From the NCBI GenBank assembly GCA_025890175.1, contig JANPYM010000010.1:1146427-1210426 (forward strand): a stretch of DNA of 64,000 nt, written 5' to 3'. Both the position numbers and the translations under genes were made by a program. Shown here piece by piece: positions 24,117 through 35,919 of the stretch. The notes beneath the pieces are model-generated. The model searched no databases, was not told the origin of the DNA, and was given only the letters and a program-made list of their open reading frames with translations. Origin of the DNA: Ciborinia camelliae (lineage: Eukaryota > Ascomycota > Leotiomycetes > Helotiales > Sclerotiniaceae). How positions within the stretch are numbered: position 1 is the stretch's first letter; every line of letters begins with the position of its first letter.

Positions 24117-26096
24117 CTAGTCGTCAGGATACTCGTCCCTAAAATTCGCAACGAACCGACAGTTCTCCTGATCATATCGCTTGAAATATTGTCCCGCCAC
24201 TCTCATCAAAGATGTCACGTCGGGATGCGCAATAATTTCTATATTGTCCTCTGCCACATATCGTATGCTGGCATCTTCTACACTGTTGTCATATTCGTAA
24301 GTGCTTCCACCCTCCACACTACAGATTGGGGATACTTACAGTACGTGATAGAAGCTCTGATGCCTACCTCTCGGGTAAGAATCGATCTGATGCTCCGCTA
24401 TCCAGCTGGAGCTCATGTGGCACTCAACATCCCAACCAATTATCGCTGCCGTATAACCATATCTTTGATGGCGAAATACTTTCCCAATCCTAAATTTCAC
24501 CCGGTCCGTCCTACTAGATTTGCTGCGAGTTCTCACTTGCCTTGGGGTTGAGTCTACGGCACGAATTAATCTCAATTCCTCGGCTAGCTCAGAATGCTGC
24601 TTGCTATTAGAGCTACTGTATGATGAGAGAATGTATTTTTCGATAAGATCAACATCCTCCGGGAATGATTTCTCGAATCTTGCCAAAATCACGGGTACAA
24701 ATTGGTGTCGGCTGTGGTCAGGAGGAGTCGGTGTTGGATTTAAAAGGAAAGTTGTCCAAAGAGCTGAATATATTGCATGATCCATTTCCAGTAACGGTTG
24801 TAATCGAGTAGTCACCAAGGATGGGTCTTGTCCGGGCCTAGGATTTTGTATGCGGGAGTAATCTCGAATAGTTGTAACTATATTTCTAGCCGTACGGAGC
24901 ACGATATTGCTTGTAACAGAGGAATCTGCGACATATTCTGCAAATGATACTCCTCGGACACCCCAAGCTGTCAACATTCGCTGAAGATTCTCCAAAGGGA
25001 TCTCCGAGGTCGATCGGTACGGGTCTAGATACATGGGCTCCACGGCACTGTCCTTCTGTTTAAGTGGCTTATCATCAAGGTCTATATAAGGCTTTGGAAG
25101 AACCATGGCATATGCGTGACTCGGCATAGCACAGACCTTAGCATTAAGCCCAATTCTACGAGCTACCGCACAAAATATTGCAACAGAGACCAGCGGTAAG
25201 GAAGAATGTTCTGGCTCCTGCAATGCAAGACCGATATAATTATTTTGTAAATCGCGGTAGTTGAGTTCAGAATTGAGTCCTAAAAGGTTGTGGAAGCGCA
25301 GAAATGTAACAACTGCGAGTGCTTGCCGTCGGGTGGACATATTGTCAAGCTTTGGATAGTCAATTCGTATGCGAGCGGCAAGGTCGTCGAGAATATCGGA
25401 AACCTATGCCAGTTTTTCAATTAGACACCTAATTAACGCAGCGATATGAAGGGGAATAGGTACTTCCTGCGAATCTCCGACGTTGTCATGTAAAATGAAC
25501 AAGTCGTATGCTCCCAATGCTGCTTCAAGAGACACCTCCTCGCCCTTGGCAAGCTTCGACCATAGTGCGAGAGCTTTTGAGCGATGAATATGATCAAGCA
25601 CTGCGCAAGCATAGTGTCTATGTGTGTTAGAGGAGAGATTATCTGCGGATTAAGTAGCTTACTTTCTGGCAAGCTGATCATTGCTACGGATATGACAATG
25701 TCGCAAAAGGGTATCTTTTGCATCATATCCAAACCGTCCAATTTCTGCGAATTTCACAATACGGTTGGCTCGACTCTCAATGAGACCATTGAGAGCCTCT
25801 GTCGTTCTTGAGTCCACGTTGTCCCGATGCATATATAAAGCTTTCCAGTCCACATCTCCTACATTTCCGGCAATTTTTTGACTAAAAGAGTGTTTCACAT
25901 CCCAGTACTTGAAGAGGACGCGACAGTGGTAACGCCAAAGTAATGGCGTATTCCCCAATCGGTTGAATCGCTTCGAAACCAATTGAATATTCGAGAGAAT
26001 ATCGTGCGGAGAGTTGTAGTAGAGTATTTGTTGCAAAACCTCATCGGGGAGAGAGGCGAAACCAGAAACTCGGATTGCAGAATCGTTGGGAGCCAT
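24117..26096 (-). CDS. FBXO21-like F-box protein (F-box, transglutaminase-like SirB1, HspQ/YccV-like)
   Basis: Four exons: 26096-25663, 25617-25464, 25403-24340 and 24318-24117. The product is 617 aa. Residues about 10-55 form an F-box (FASLPDEVLQQILYYNSPHD). The middle (about 200-400) contains SHAYAMVLP and surrounding motifs of the SirB1/transglutaminase-like domain. The end (about 510-600, KFRIGKVFRHQRYGYTAAIIGWD, split in use as KFRIGKVFRHQRYG and YTAAIIGWD) is a hemimethylated-DNA-binding/HspQ (YccV)-like domain. This trio defines human FBXO21 and its fungal relatives. The protein probably serves as an SCF substrate receptor; substrates are unknown. Confidence 0.9.
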
Positions 26097-26929
26097 CGCG
26101 GTAATATGGTGCTCTGATATATGGCCGGCTGTAGTTGTGAAATGAAATGGGACTTCGGGGTTATGAAGTCTTTGAATACCACTTATTTCTATACTTTTCC
26201 TTGAGGTATGAGCAAAGATAAAATATACATCATTTGTACCCTAAGGAATCTGCTCTTTGAATCCGAACGAGTATTGTTGCCTCTACTCTCGACAGAGATG
26301 ACGAGGGCTTGAGGTCACGAGGGTTTGAAGCTAAACCCAAAAAGGACCTTTTTTCGTCAAGACTTTCAAAAAAAAAACATTAGGTACTGTGGAGGCAGGA
26401 ATGATTGGTAAACTATTACATAATCATTTCCTTTATTCAGTTAGTATAAAATATCTATTTTAGCTAGTAAAGAACCCTTTCCCACTACAAACCTAGTACT
26501 TTTGGTAAGTCGGGTACAGGTAGCTAGGTAATTCCTGATAGGGTGAGAACGAATTTAGACAACGGAATTTCATGTTGGTACTGTACCTCTAGATATCAAC
26601 TGGCTATATGGATTGTAGATATTATTTTATTATGATTTTATTATGATTTTATTTTGGTACACCTGTAGTACCTACAGAGTGTACAGTATCGCCTACCAAA
26701 ACTGTGGATTGGATACAGATTATTGCCCAGGTGTACGGTACTGTCGATATCATAAATTGATTCTCCGATTCTCCCCAGGTAGGTATTTACTTGACAACTC
26801 CACCCAAACCTAAAATACCCTTGGATTGTTCCCGCCAAAAACAGGCCTCCGGAGTCCGTACATTATCATAGCGTCACGCTGCAGGACATATGATATGTAC
26901 CTTTGACCTAGATATATCATAACCTATCT

Positions 26930-27112
26930 ACCTTTCTACCTTCCTACCTTCCTACTTTTCTACCTTTCTACCTTTCTATTTTTCTACCTTTTTACCTTTC
27001 TACCTTCCTACCTTCCTACTTTCCTACCTTCCTACTTTCCTACCTTCCTACCTTTCTATCTTCTACCTTCCTACCTTCCTACCTTTCTACCTTCCTACCT
27101 TCCTACCTACAG
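26930..27112. repeat. Pyrimidine minisatellite (CTACCTTC / CTACCTTT units)
   Basis: About 180 bp are built from roughly twenty copies of an 8-nt unit alternating CTACCTTC, CTACTTTC and CTACCTTT. It is almost pure pyrimidine on the plus strand, so it could form H-DNA. The flanks hold more CTAC tetramers. Confidence 0.9.
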
Positions 27113-27288
27113 GACATCAATTCATTTTTAAATACCTATTAGGTACGTATGCTACAGTACTTCGGTACTATGTACCTATTCAACACGTATGTACCATCTA
27201 AACTCAACTACCTACCTACCTATCTAGCTACAAGAACTCACACTCATAACTAATAAGCCTGATTGATTTGGCTCTGGGCAGGTGTTGT

Positions 27289-27360
27289 AGCTAAGCAGGG
27301 TAGATATTTGGAGGAATACGAGTTCTGTAGAATCAGCAATACCTTCCCGGGTCCGTAGGT
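27289..27360 (+). pseudogene. Possible 5S rRNA-derived fragment
   Basis: AGCTAAGCAGGGT (27289-27301) is identical to the conserved internal stretch of eukaryotic 5S rRNA. It is followed by TTTGGAGG in place of TTGGATGG and, further on, AATACC...CGGGT...GTAGG in the same order as the 5S 3' half. The 5' half is not recognisable, so at most a relic remains. Confidence 0.3.
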
Positions 27361-27667
27361 GACTTTTCTATCCACTTTTGCCTCGCCTCCGCAAAATTGG
27401 AGATTGAAAAGGGTTTAGTGTGAGTTCTTGTGTCGGTAGTTGAGTTAAGACGGTACTGGTACTGGTATGATATTCAAGGTATCCAAACTTTTCTAGATTC
27501 TGAAAGTGGGAAATTGATGGATATTTTGTTCTGCTATACTATATCATTATTTTATCGCCGCCGTTGGATATCATGGAGAAAGAAAAAAAACGCCGCAAGT
27601 GCTTGTCTCGACCAGTCCTACTCCCGCTGAAGTTGACAATGCTGGAATCAACTTCTAAGACTTTTTT

Positions 27668-29429
27668 CTACATGACAGTACAATATCTTCGTAAAGGAGT
27701 TTGCTCTGAAGGGTGAGTATAGTATATGCCGAACCTCTCCCTGCCATCTATCGTCTCATGCTCAATCTGTTTTTCCTTCGTCTCTTTGGGGAAATTCTTC
27801 AAAAGAAATTTGGAGAGTTTTTCATCGATGTTATCTATACGCGTTAGCTGAGAACAATGCTACTATGCTCAATTCGGCAGAGTTAGCCTACCTTGATCTG
27901 CTTTTAAGATAACATCATCTCGGCATAAGGGGCAAGCATTAGTCCCACGCCGCTGCATGAATACTGTGCACCGAACACACAATATGTGGTTACATTCCAT
28001 TCTGATTGGTCGCCATACTATGGAAAGACAGACGGGACAGGTATAATCATTCAACTGGGGCACTATCTGAATAAGATCCTGTGTCATCTGAGCACATACT
28101 GATCTTGCCATCGCTTCCGTCATAATAACGTCAGACTGGATTAGCCTTGGGAATGTTTGCCTAGCACCAAGCGTTGTTCTTTTGTCAAATTCTACTTATA
28201 TTAGCTATGACTCGAGCAGAGATTAAGCTGCGGAGGTACTCAAGCTTGAACTATGGGAATTAGACAAGTATAGAACTTACTTTTTAATATCTTAGCAATG
28301 GCTTTCTGGTTGATCTCCTGGAACTGGAGATTCCGAAGTAGCGTAACATTGATGCTGATGAACTGGTTCACTATTAAAGTTAGTAATCCTCGTGGGGAAA
28401 ATCAGAATGCACTATACGTACATGCTTTACGGCTGGGGGAGAGTTTGAATGTGTCCACGATACCTCTCTTGACTACTTCGCTCTGGAACCACCTGCGAAG
28501 AGTGTTTTCAGTCAAATGGCCCTCATACTTACTGCAATACGCATACTCACTGTAATCGCTTTAACGCAGCCACACTATCACGCTTACCATGGTCCTTTTC
28601 AAGATCCGAGAAGAAGATTCCAGCTTGTAAGTAAATATCAAACAATTCTCTCCATCGATACTGGTCGGTCTTTTTGAACCTTGAAGGTTCACTGAGCTTA
28701 ACGAGCTCCTTTGAGAGGCTGCCAACCTCGGCGACCAGAGCCTGCTGTTCCTCATCTTGAAGTAAATCAAGGTTTTCAACATCTCCCTGCAGAAGACCGA
28801 AGAATTCTGCATCAAAGGTAAGAGGCACCTCAACTTCCCGGACAAGTGGTCGTTCTACCCCACTTTCTGTCGATGAGTCTCTACAAGTTATATAAGCGGC
28901 TGATAAGCGGCTGTCAAACGGACTGCCATAAGGATGAACTTACATGAGAATGGATTGTCCACGTTCACCACCAGCGGTATCAGCCAGCGAAACATCGGAA
29001 ATCTCCTGGTGATGATTTACCAGATCCTCGAGATATCTTCTCGTGTCAGCTGACAGCCTAGCATCAACGGTGACTCCTTGTTCAAGCCGCAAGATGAGGG
29101 TGGGCCGGAACTTCGATCCTTGTTCAATTAATATCTCTGTAAGTAAATCAAAAACATGAAAAGTTTGGTCATACCTTTGAAATCATACAGGTAAGCGGGA
29201 CCAGTCCTGGAAATCTCTCTCAACTTCGCAAGCGCAGCAGGATCAAGGCCACACTCTGCTAATTCTGTAGCAATCTGGGGCTACTTTAGCTTTTGCTTTC
29301 CGTTGCGAAATGGCGACCAACCTTTTTGAGAGATTTCTTGAGTAAGCCATATGGAATGGCAGAATCTACCCAGCGGGGCGGAAACCCTTCTCTTTCAAGG
29401 GCGTCTTTGAATTCTTTGGCAAATTTCAT
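27668..29429 (-). CDS. SPX domain RING-finger protein (probable E3 ubiquitin ligase)
   Basis: Eight exons: 29429-29322, 29274-29175, 29136-28944, 28880-28551, 28492-28422, 28370-28281, 28191-27892 and 27834-27668. The product is 452 aa and all phases agree. An N-terminal SPX domain starts at MKFAKEFKDAL and its helical bundle continues to about residue 300 (FDIYLQAGIFFSDLE and LKRLQWFQSEVVKRG). By family, SPX domains sense inositol pyrophosphates and so cellular phosphate status. A C3HC4 RING follows at about 349-389 (CPVC, CNHILC, CPLC). The protein ends PLRRYCTVM, whose last four residues form a CaaX-like box, so lipid attachment is possible. Substrates are unknown. Similar SPX-RING proteins occur widely in filamentous fungi. 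Confidence 0.88.
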
Positions 29430-30850
29430 GATAAAATGATGCGGTGCAGTTCAATACAATAAAATATGATTAAATATATTGATTAATGTCGCTACAACCT
29501 TTTGCTTTGTCTGCTATAAAGCTATTAAGAAGAAGGATTCATATGGCATTATTTGAAAAGGAGTCGAAAGGGGGTGTGATGATGAGTTAACCTAGTAGGT
29601 AGGTAGGTATTATTGTTGATATTGTGGAGGTACAGTACTGCGCTGAGGGTATTTGAGAACGCAGACACCTACCCATAAAGCATTAGCTTTAACCTTCTTC
29701 TTACACACTTAAATTTATTTATTGATGAAGATTGATGGCGAGAGGAAAGAGGAAAGAGGAGAGGGGAGAGAGGAGAGAGGAGAGAGGAGAGAGGAGAGAG
29801 GAGAGAGGAGAGAGGAGAGAGGAGAGAGGAGAGAGGAAAGAGGAAAGAAGAGGAGGTTCTTCGTAGATCTATGATCTATGGTCTATCTACTACAGCACAC
29901 CTAGGTACAGTATATCTTATTATTGATGTCTAACATTACCTACCAAGTTATTAGTTAGGTACTCAAATCAGCACCTGCTAGGAAGTCTTTCTCTCCCTCT
30001 CACAAAAAGTTTTATTTCAGTCGTGTTAACCAATTAAAATAAGGCAAAAGGAAAAGTTAATTTAGGTCTTAGGTATTTCCCGATGATGAAAAGTAATTGG
30101 TTTTGTTTGTGGATCAGATGGGACCAGACCGTGGGCAGGTGAGAACTTATTATTAGTATAGCTGATTATAAGCCAGGTTCTGAGCTAATACTACGCTAAT
30201 CTAGTGCCCATGCCTTCTCCTTCTAGGTACCTACCTATACTTACTTAATTAGATCTTCAATAATCAACATCCCTCTTTCACGAAACACAAGGATTTTCTG
30301 CCTTTCTAAAGGTAGCGGGAGTTGCAGGTGTGAGGTAGGTATGGTTATCGGTGGTTACACCAACTATCTTAAGCCTCCTTGCCACGTGCTGTTCCAACAC
30401 AATACGACTTGCACATGTGACCTCTTATATTAACAAAACAACAATTGTACCAGACAGTACCTACGTAGGTAGTAGGCTGTTAGGCCGGGGTTGTCAAGTA
30501 ATGTTGAACAGAAAACCGTTTATGTACGTACAGTACTACCCGTGGACAGTAACGTGCCCACACGAATCGATCCTGAAGTCGGTACCGGTACGATTACCTA
30601 TCTCCAGCTACCTATCTATATCGCTTATGTAATACGGTATTAAACACAAAACACAAAATCCCATCAATCGCGGGGTTCGCTGGTAGGCTGGATTGGAAAG
30701 AAGTCTTTAAAAGGCATCCATTATTACTCTATACGACAACATAAAATTTATTGAATATCTACTACCTACCTTACTTAGCCACACATTGCCAGTCCCATAT
30801 CGTTCTGTACTCAACCTCTGGTGAGCACCTAGTATTATCAGTTATAGTCA
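29430..30850. other. Divergent intergenic region, SPX-RING / JJJ1
   Basis: About 1.4 kb with the GAGAGGA microsatellite (29743-29850), GTAGGTAG runs (about 29600) and CCTAGGTA motifs (29899, 30226). The open frame at 30351-30632 shows no family features. Confidence 0.55.
29743..29850. repeat. Purine microsatellite, GAGAGGA-type
   Basis: About 100 bp of pure purine on the plus strand with a 7-nt period (GAGAGGA, grading into GAAAGAG at both ends). It lies in the promoter region between two divergent genes. Confidence 0.93.
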
Positions 30851-32736
30851 ATGGGTGCAGAACAGTCTTCCTCGCGTGGAGGGGATGCACAAAATAATGG
30901 CGGGGTGGTCATGAAAACATGTTACTACGAATTACTGGGCGTCGAACGGCAAGCTACAGATGATGAGTAAGGGCTTGGCTTTCACTTGACCAGTATCCTA
31001 AGATTGATTTCATGCCTTTAGGATCAAGAAAGCTTACAGAAAGAAGGCACTGGAACTTCATCCCGATCGAAATTATGGTAACGTCGAAACTGCCACCGCA
31101 AAGTTTGCCGAAGTACAATCTGCCTACGAAGTCTTGTCGGATCCCCAAGAAAGATCCTGGTATGACTCTCATCGGTTATCGATACTAGGAGGTGGTGATC
31201 CCGCGCAAGACGATTTTGCGGAAAATGTTCGAATGACAAGCGCAGAACATATCGTAAGCTTGATTGGGAAATTTGATTCAAGCGTCCCCTTCACGGATGC
31301 TCCAAACGGGTTCTTTGGCATACTTCGAGAGACATTTGCATCTCTCGCAAGAGAGGAGAATGCAGCAAGCGATTGGGATGGTCTTGAATTGGTCGAGTAT
31401 CCTGATTTTGGGAGCGCCGAGGATAACTATGAGGATACAGTGAAACATTTCTATAGAACTTGGGTGAACTTCACTACACAGAAGTCATTTTCGTGGAAAG
31501 ATCTCTATAGGACCTCCGATGCGCCAGACAGAGCAACTCGTCGGTTGATAGAGAAGGAAAATAAGAGGTCCCGGGATGAGGCCAAGGCAGAGTTCAACGA
31601 TGCAGTCAGGCACCTTGTTTTGTTTATGCGAAAAAGAGACCCTCGCTTTACTCCGAATTCGCAAACCGAGGCAGAGAGACAGAAGATCTTACGGGATACG
31701 GCTTCGGCTCAAGCAGCTCGTTCACGAGCGGCAAATCAGGCCAAGATGAACAATTATGTGGTTCCGGATTGGGCGAAACCGGATGATACGGAGGAAGTTG
31801 TGGAAGAATCATCCGAAGAGTCCGAGATTGAAGTATTAGAGTGTGTTGTTTGTAACAAGACATTTAAAAGCGAGAACCAATTCGAGGCACACACAAAAAG
31901 TAAAAAGCATACCAAGGCCGTACAGGCTATTCAGAAGCAAATGCGCAAAGAAAACAAATCGCTTCATTTAGATTCATCACCAGAACCAGGAAACAGTACT
32001 CTTGATGATGATTTCGAAAGGCTCGAAGTTACTTCAGACAATGGGAAGCGTGAGTATACCGCCGACGATGAAACTGATACTGGAGGAAATGTGGACCCCT
32101 CGACATACGATCACATTGTCAGCAAGCCGGAGGATCCAACCAATAACGATTCTGACACTGAAAGCATAAATGATGATTACGCGCCCAGAACAGCAGTCGA
32201 GGAAAGAATAGCAGGAGAACCATCGGAGAATAAAATCCCTATCAAATCTGAGGAATCTAATGATGATAAAGTACAAGATGCCCCTAAAAATTCTACTCCA
32301 AATAAACCTCTCGGGAAAGCCAAAGCGAAGCGTGCCAAAAAGGCTGCTCAAAAAGAGACTGCTGAGCAGCAGGAACAGAATGTAAGTACCTCTCTCAGGG
32401 CATCTAATAGTCAGGACTAGCAGATCAGATCCTAGCTTTTCAAACATTGAAAAGCTATAAATCCCTAAGGATGGGTTGATCATCGGATTGCATTCAGTCT
32501 TTCAAATGAATCTCAAGAATCAAAGATTTCTCATGATCGGATTGCAGTCTCGACTATTGGAAACGCCGATCTCTATTCAACCAACCATCGGGGACTTGAA
32601 GCTGATAAGATTCCAGTTTAAATGTGTGACATGTCTCGAGTTGTTCTCATCAAAGACCAAGCTATTCAATCATATCAAAGAATTTGACCATGCCCAACCT
32701 GTACAGAAAGCTGGCAACTCGAAAAAGAGGAAATAG
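30851..32736 (+). CDS. JJJ1: J-protein JJJ1, ribosome biogenesis co-chaperone
   Basis: Three exons: 30851-30966, 31022-32381 and 32617-32736. The product is 531 aa. Jjj1 stimulates Hsp70 to release export factors from cytoplasmic pre-60S subunits. A J-domain near the N-terminus carries the essential HPD ([11 protein letters not shown]). The Jjj1-type middle contains [16 protein letters not shown] and the charged [16 protein letters not shown] helix. A first C2H2 finger ([20 protein letters not shown]) is followed by a long acidic, low-complexity stretch and a second finger ([20 protein letters not shown]) in the last exon. Two such fingers are typical. The last intron is unusually long (235 nt), but its ends give a clean in-phase join (QEQN-FKCVTC). 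Confidence 0.93.
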
Positions 32737-33187
32737 AGGACAGGTCGGTAACAAAATGATGAAGTTTGGAGCATTGGGTGTGGTTTAGATAGCTTTATAC
32801 CCTTATTTGTATAACGAGGCGTTCCAAAGAAGGATGGTTCCAAAATACAAATATTGCCTTGCAAAAAAATGCATTATGTAACCTTCGTAATCACTCCAGC
32901 TTCGGTTTGCTCATACCTTTTTCGGAATGCTTTGATTATTTGGATTAAGATGGGATGTCGAGACAGTGTTATTAGGTGTTACAACAAGGTTGAAATTTGA
33001 CATGAATTTCTTCAACACTACCATGATCTTGGACAATGAGAAGATCTTGAAGATTGAAACCAATGAAGATTGTATTCTGACATGATAATGAATTAAGCCT
33101 ATTTTCTATAGAGTTCCGCTACCCTGAACGCCTGCCTGATATGCCTAAATTTCCTTGGATAGATCGATTGTTGCTCCAGCGCTTTAA
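32737..33187. other. Convergent 3' region, JJJ1 / ATG4
   Basis: A 451-bp gap of AT-rich DNA between converging genes. It includes GAAGAT-type repeats near 33030-33070. No gene was seen. Confidence 0.6.
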
Positions 33188-34662
33188 TCATCCATCTAAT
33201 ATGGTATCATCATCATCATCATCGAATGTTTCAACCTCGTCAATGGCCCCATCCCGCTCTCCGCCAAGACCATACGATGCCGGGTCCTTATCTGCAACAT
33301 GAATAACACCCTTACCCTGGACTTCTTTAACAGCCCGTCGCCATTCTTTCCAGTCGTTCTCATCGCGTATCAAGAATGCAATAAGCATGCTAGGGTCCAT
33401 CTCCTTTATTTGGAGTCGTCGAAGTCGGCGTGTATGGCATGAATCGATATCCTCAGTAGTATAGTCTTCCACGTTCTCTTTGTATGGCAGCGCTGGTCGA
33501 GTCTGATGAGGGTCCAAATAAAAGAAATCTGACTCCTGCACACCAATGAAGTAGTGAGAGGAGGAAGGGCGACCTCTGTACTAAATTATTATATGATCAT
33601 TATTATAACGAAGGGCGACTCACCCAGCTATTCCCACAGATTGAGGCATCTGTAAGGAGTACTTCAGCGCCTCCCAGTAGACAGGAGTTATCTTGTCAAG
33701 TCCTAGCCTCGTACCTACTAAGATGAGAGTCGGTGTGAATTCCGTGTTGTTTGGCTTTGCGATACTCATGAAAGTGTCTTCGTACACGTCCGACCCATCA
33801 CCTGTAATATACACGCGCAGTTCTGATTCGGCCTGGCTATTGGTCAAAGCCCTATAGCTGATCAGCTGCAGGTCAAGTTTCTTCAAAACGGTGTTCTTAC
33901 TGGATACAACGAGCTGTGGCAGATGGTCCAAACCACTCTCCGGGGTGCTTCCCACAAGCACTTGCACCATGCTCAACAAATTTGTGAATAGAGTAGGGAG
34001 CTCTAGAATCGTCGGCGAATAAAGATAAGATTTTGCGTTCTTCGTTACTAGATAAACCGCGACGCCATTCTATGTCATAATTAGCCCATATACCAAGCAC
34101 GGCAACGGATAGAAGGCGAACCTCTGCCCATTCTTAGAGTAAGTAGCGCATTTGCCAATAGACTCTGCCCGGATCTTATCATACAACCCCACCCCGTGTC
34201 AGATGTAAAGCCGCCTTGGTCAACAAGCTGACTTCTCAGTCGTACCGATAGTGACATCGCAGATAGGGCTTTCGGATCCTGCGACTTAGCTATGGCTGGA
34301 AAGTTTGATCGATATGTGAGCCATATCTTGGATTCGAAATCATCAAGGAATGCGGCTGGCCATCCTCCGTCTGTGCTAGCTGTATCACAATCATCGTAGC
34401 CTGAACTTGATTCAAGGCTGTCAACGATACTGTCTGGTGGAGTCGTGGCTCCAGTTGTGGGTGGAGATTGTGCGGGTAAGTATCCCCCTTCCTGGGGAGG
34501 AGAGTCCGTAATAGCAGCTGAATTGGATGACTTCTCCGGAACTAGATATTCTTGTCCTAAACACCAAATAGGTGACTTCGATGCGGCATCGTTTGTAGGT
34601 TCGGGATCCCAGAAATACTGGACAAGGCGTTTTTTGTAACGACCTAGATCAACCGTCGTCAT
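33188..34662 (-). CDS. ATG4: Cysteine protease ATG4 (autophagy)
   Basis: Four exons: 34662-34122, 34069-33901, 33851-33624 and 33575-33188. The product is 441 aa. Atg4 trims Atg8 and later removes it from phosphatidylethanolamine during autophagosome formation. Catalytic residues are visible: Cys 160 in [14 protein letters not shown], and Asp 334 and His 336 in [23 protein letters not shown] and the EWFGPS block are also conserved. The N-terminal ~100 residues are a disordered insertion region, and the C-terminus is a run of Asp. The first donor (GTTCGC) is weak, but the join LRMGRE-WRRGLS matches the family. The gene is divergent from SQS1 across 1.26 kb. Confidence 0.94.
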
Positions 34663-35919
34663 GGCTGAATGCGACTATGGTTCGTATCCAAATCGTGTCG
34701 AATGCACATAAGACTGTTGAATGTTCGAGGGAAGGAATTGCGAGCACAGTTAGGTGAGGGGAAATTGAATGTATTATTGATGGATTCTATAGTGGAGGAT
34801 ACAGATGATCAAAAGAAGACTGTAGTTGAAGTGGAAGTATTATATTAAAGTATACCTTGAAGAAGTGAAGAGATGTTGCGAAGTATCGGAAGTTGGGGTT
34901 GATCTTGAGGTTGTTCTTGAAGTACCTACTGCACTGCAGGCAGCTGATGGATGTCCTTGTTGTTTTAGTCAGGCAGGTATGGATGGGATGGGATGGGATG
35001 GGATGGGATGGGATGGGATGGGATGGGATGGGATGGGATGGGGATGGTACCTATGGGTCTATGGGTATGATGCTTAGCTTGGCATGTGCATCGTGCTGTA
35101 GATTGATTGTCTTTCCCTTGGGAAGTTGGGAGGGATAATAAATGTAGGGGAATGCTACCTAGCTGGATGTAAATGATCAATGATGTTTACCTATTTACCT
35201 ATGATTGATGATTGATGATATCAACAATATGAATGATATACCTATGTAAACATTGATTAGTAGGTAGGTACCCATTTGATGCTTGATATTTGATATTTCA
35301 TATGTCACGTTATGAATGTGAATAATAAGTAGGTACCTAGGTAGGTAGGTAATCAATGGAAATGCTGATGATTCTACCTAGGTACTATGTACGTTAACCA
35401 TTATTCATACCTGTGCACTGTACCTATTACGTCTTCTTCCGTGGCCCGCTTTTTTCATCATCCCTCTTATCGATAAGGAACATTGATGATGGGAAAGCAA
35501 AGCAAAGCTTTTCAATCAAATTCATCCATCATTTCATACCGTACCTACCTAGGTAGGTAAGATTACCCTTCCCTCCCCGCCAGTACCTTATTGGATGGAA
35601 AATCAAAGGTAAATTTGGTGATTTTATTATTTATCATTTATTATTTGCTCCAGCTGTCCCAGACAGATTACATTACAGTGTACCTACGGTTACTGACCTA
35701 CCTAGGTACCTACTACCCTACCTAGCCTTCCCGGAAGACTACTAAAGACACTTATCCAAACGAATTATTTTCATGTCAAATCTTCTTCCTTCATCTTCTC
35801 TTATTCCTTCTGAATAACCTAACCACCATTGATCCCATGGATCGGTGCATCAGGTTTTCACCCTCAAACTTCGAATTTCTCTCAATTTCATCATAGTAAT
35901 AACACAAGCTACGCAAGGT
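34663..35919. other. Divergent intergenic region, ATG4 / SQS1
   Basis: About 1.26 kb containing the GGGAT microsatellite (34979-35045), GATTGATGATTGATGAT repeats (35198-35220), and a cluster of CCTAGGTA palindromes at 35336, 35377, 35549 and 35699. No gene was seen. Confidence 0.55.
34979..35045. repeat. Pentanucleotide microsatellite (GGGAT)n
   Basis: About twelve perfect tandem copies of GGGAT, ending in GGGGAT. It lies about 320 bp upstream of the ATG4 start codon. G-runs repeated every 5 nt could favour G-quadruplex formation. Confidence 0.95.

Larger units (their letters stand above)
26097..27667. other. Intergenic region with pyrimidine minisatellite
   Basis: About 1.6 kb between the FBXO21-like start and the 3' end of the SPX-RING gene. 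It holds the minisatellite at 26930-27112, CTACCTACCTACC runs near 27205-27235, a possible 5S-rRNA-derived fragment (27289-27360) and otherwise AT-rich sequence. The frames at 26641-26838 and 27430-27630 show no protein features. Confidence 0.55.

Noticed and set aside
26930..27112. CRISPR-like regular repeat
   Set aside because: Contiguous octamers without spacers, in a eukaryotic genome. It is a minisatellite.
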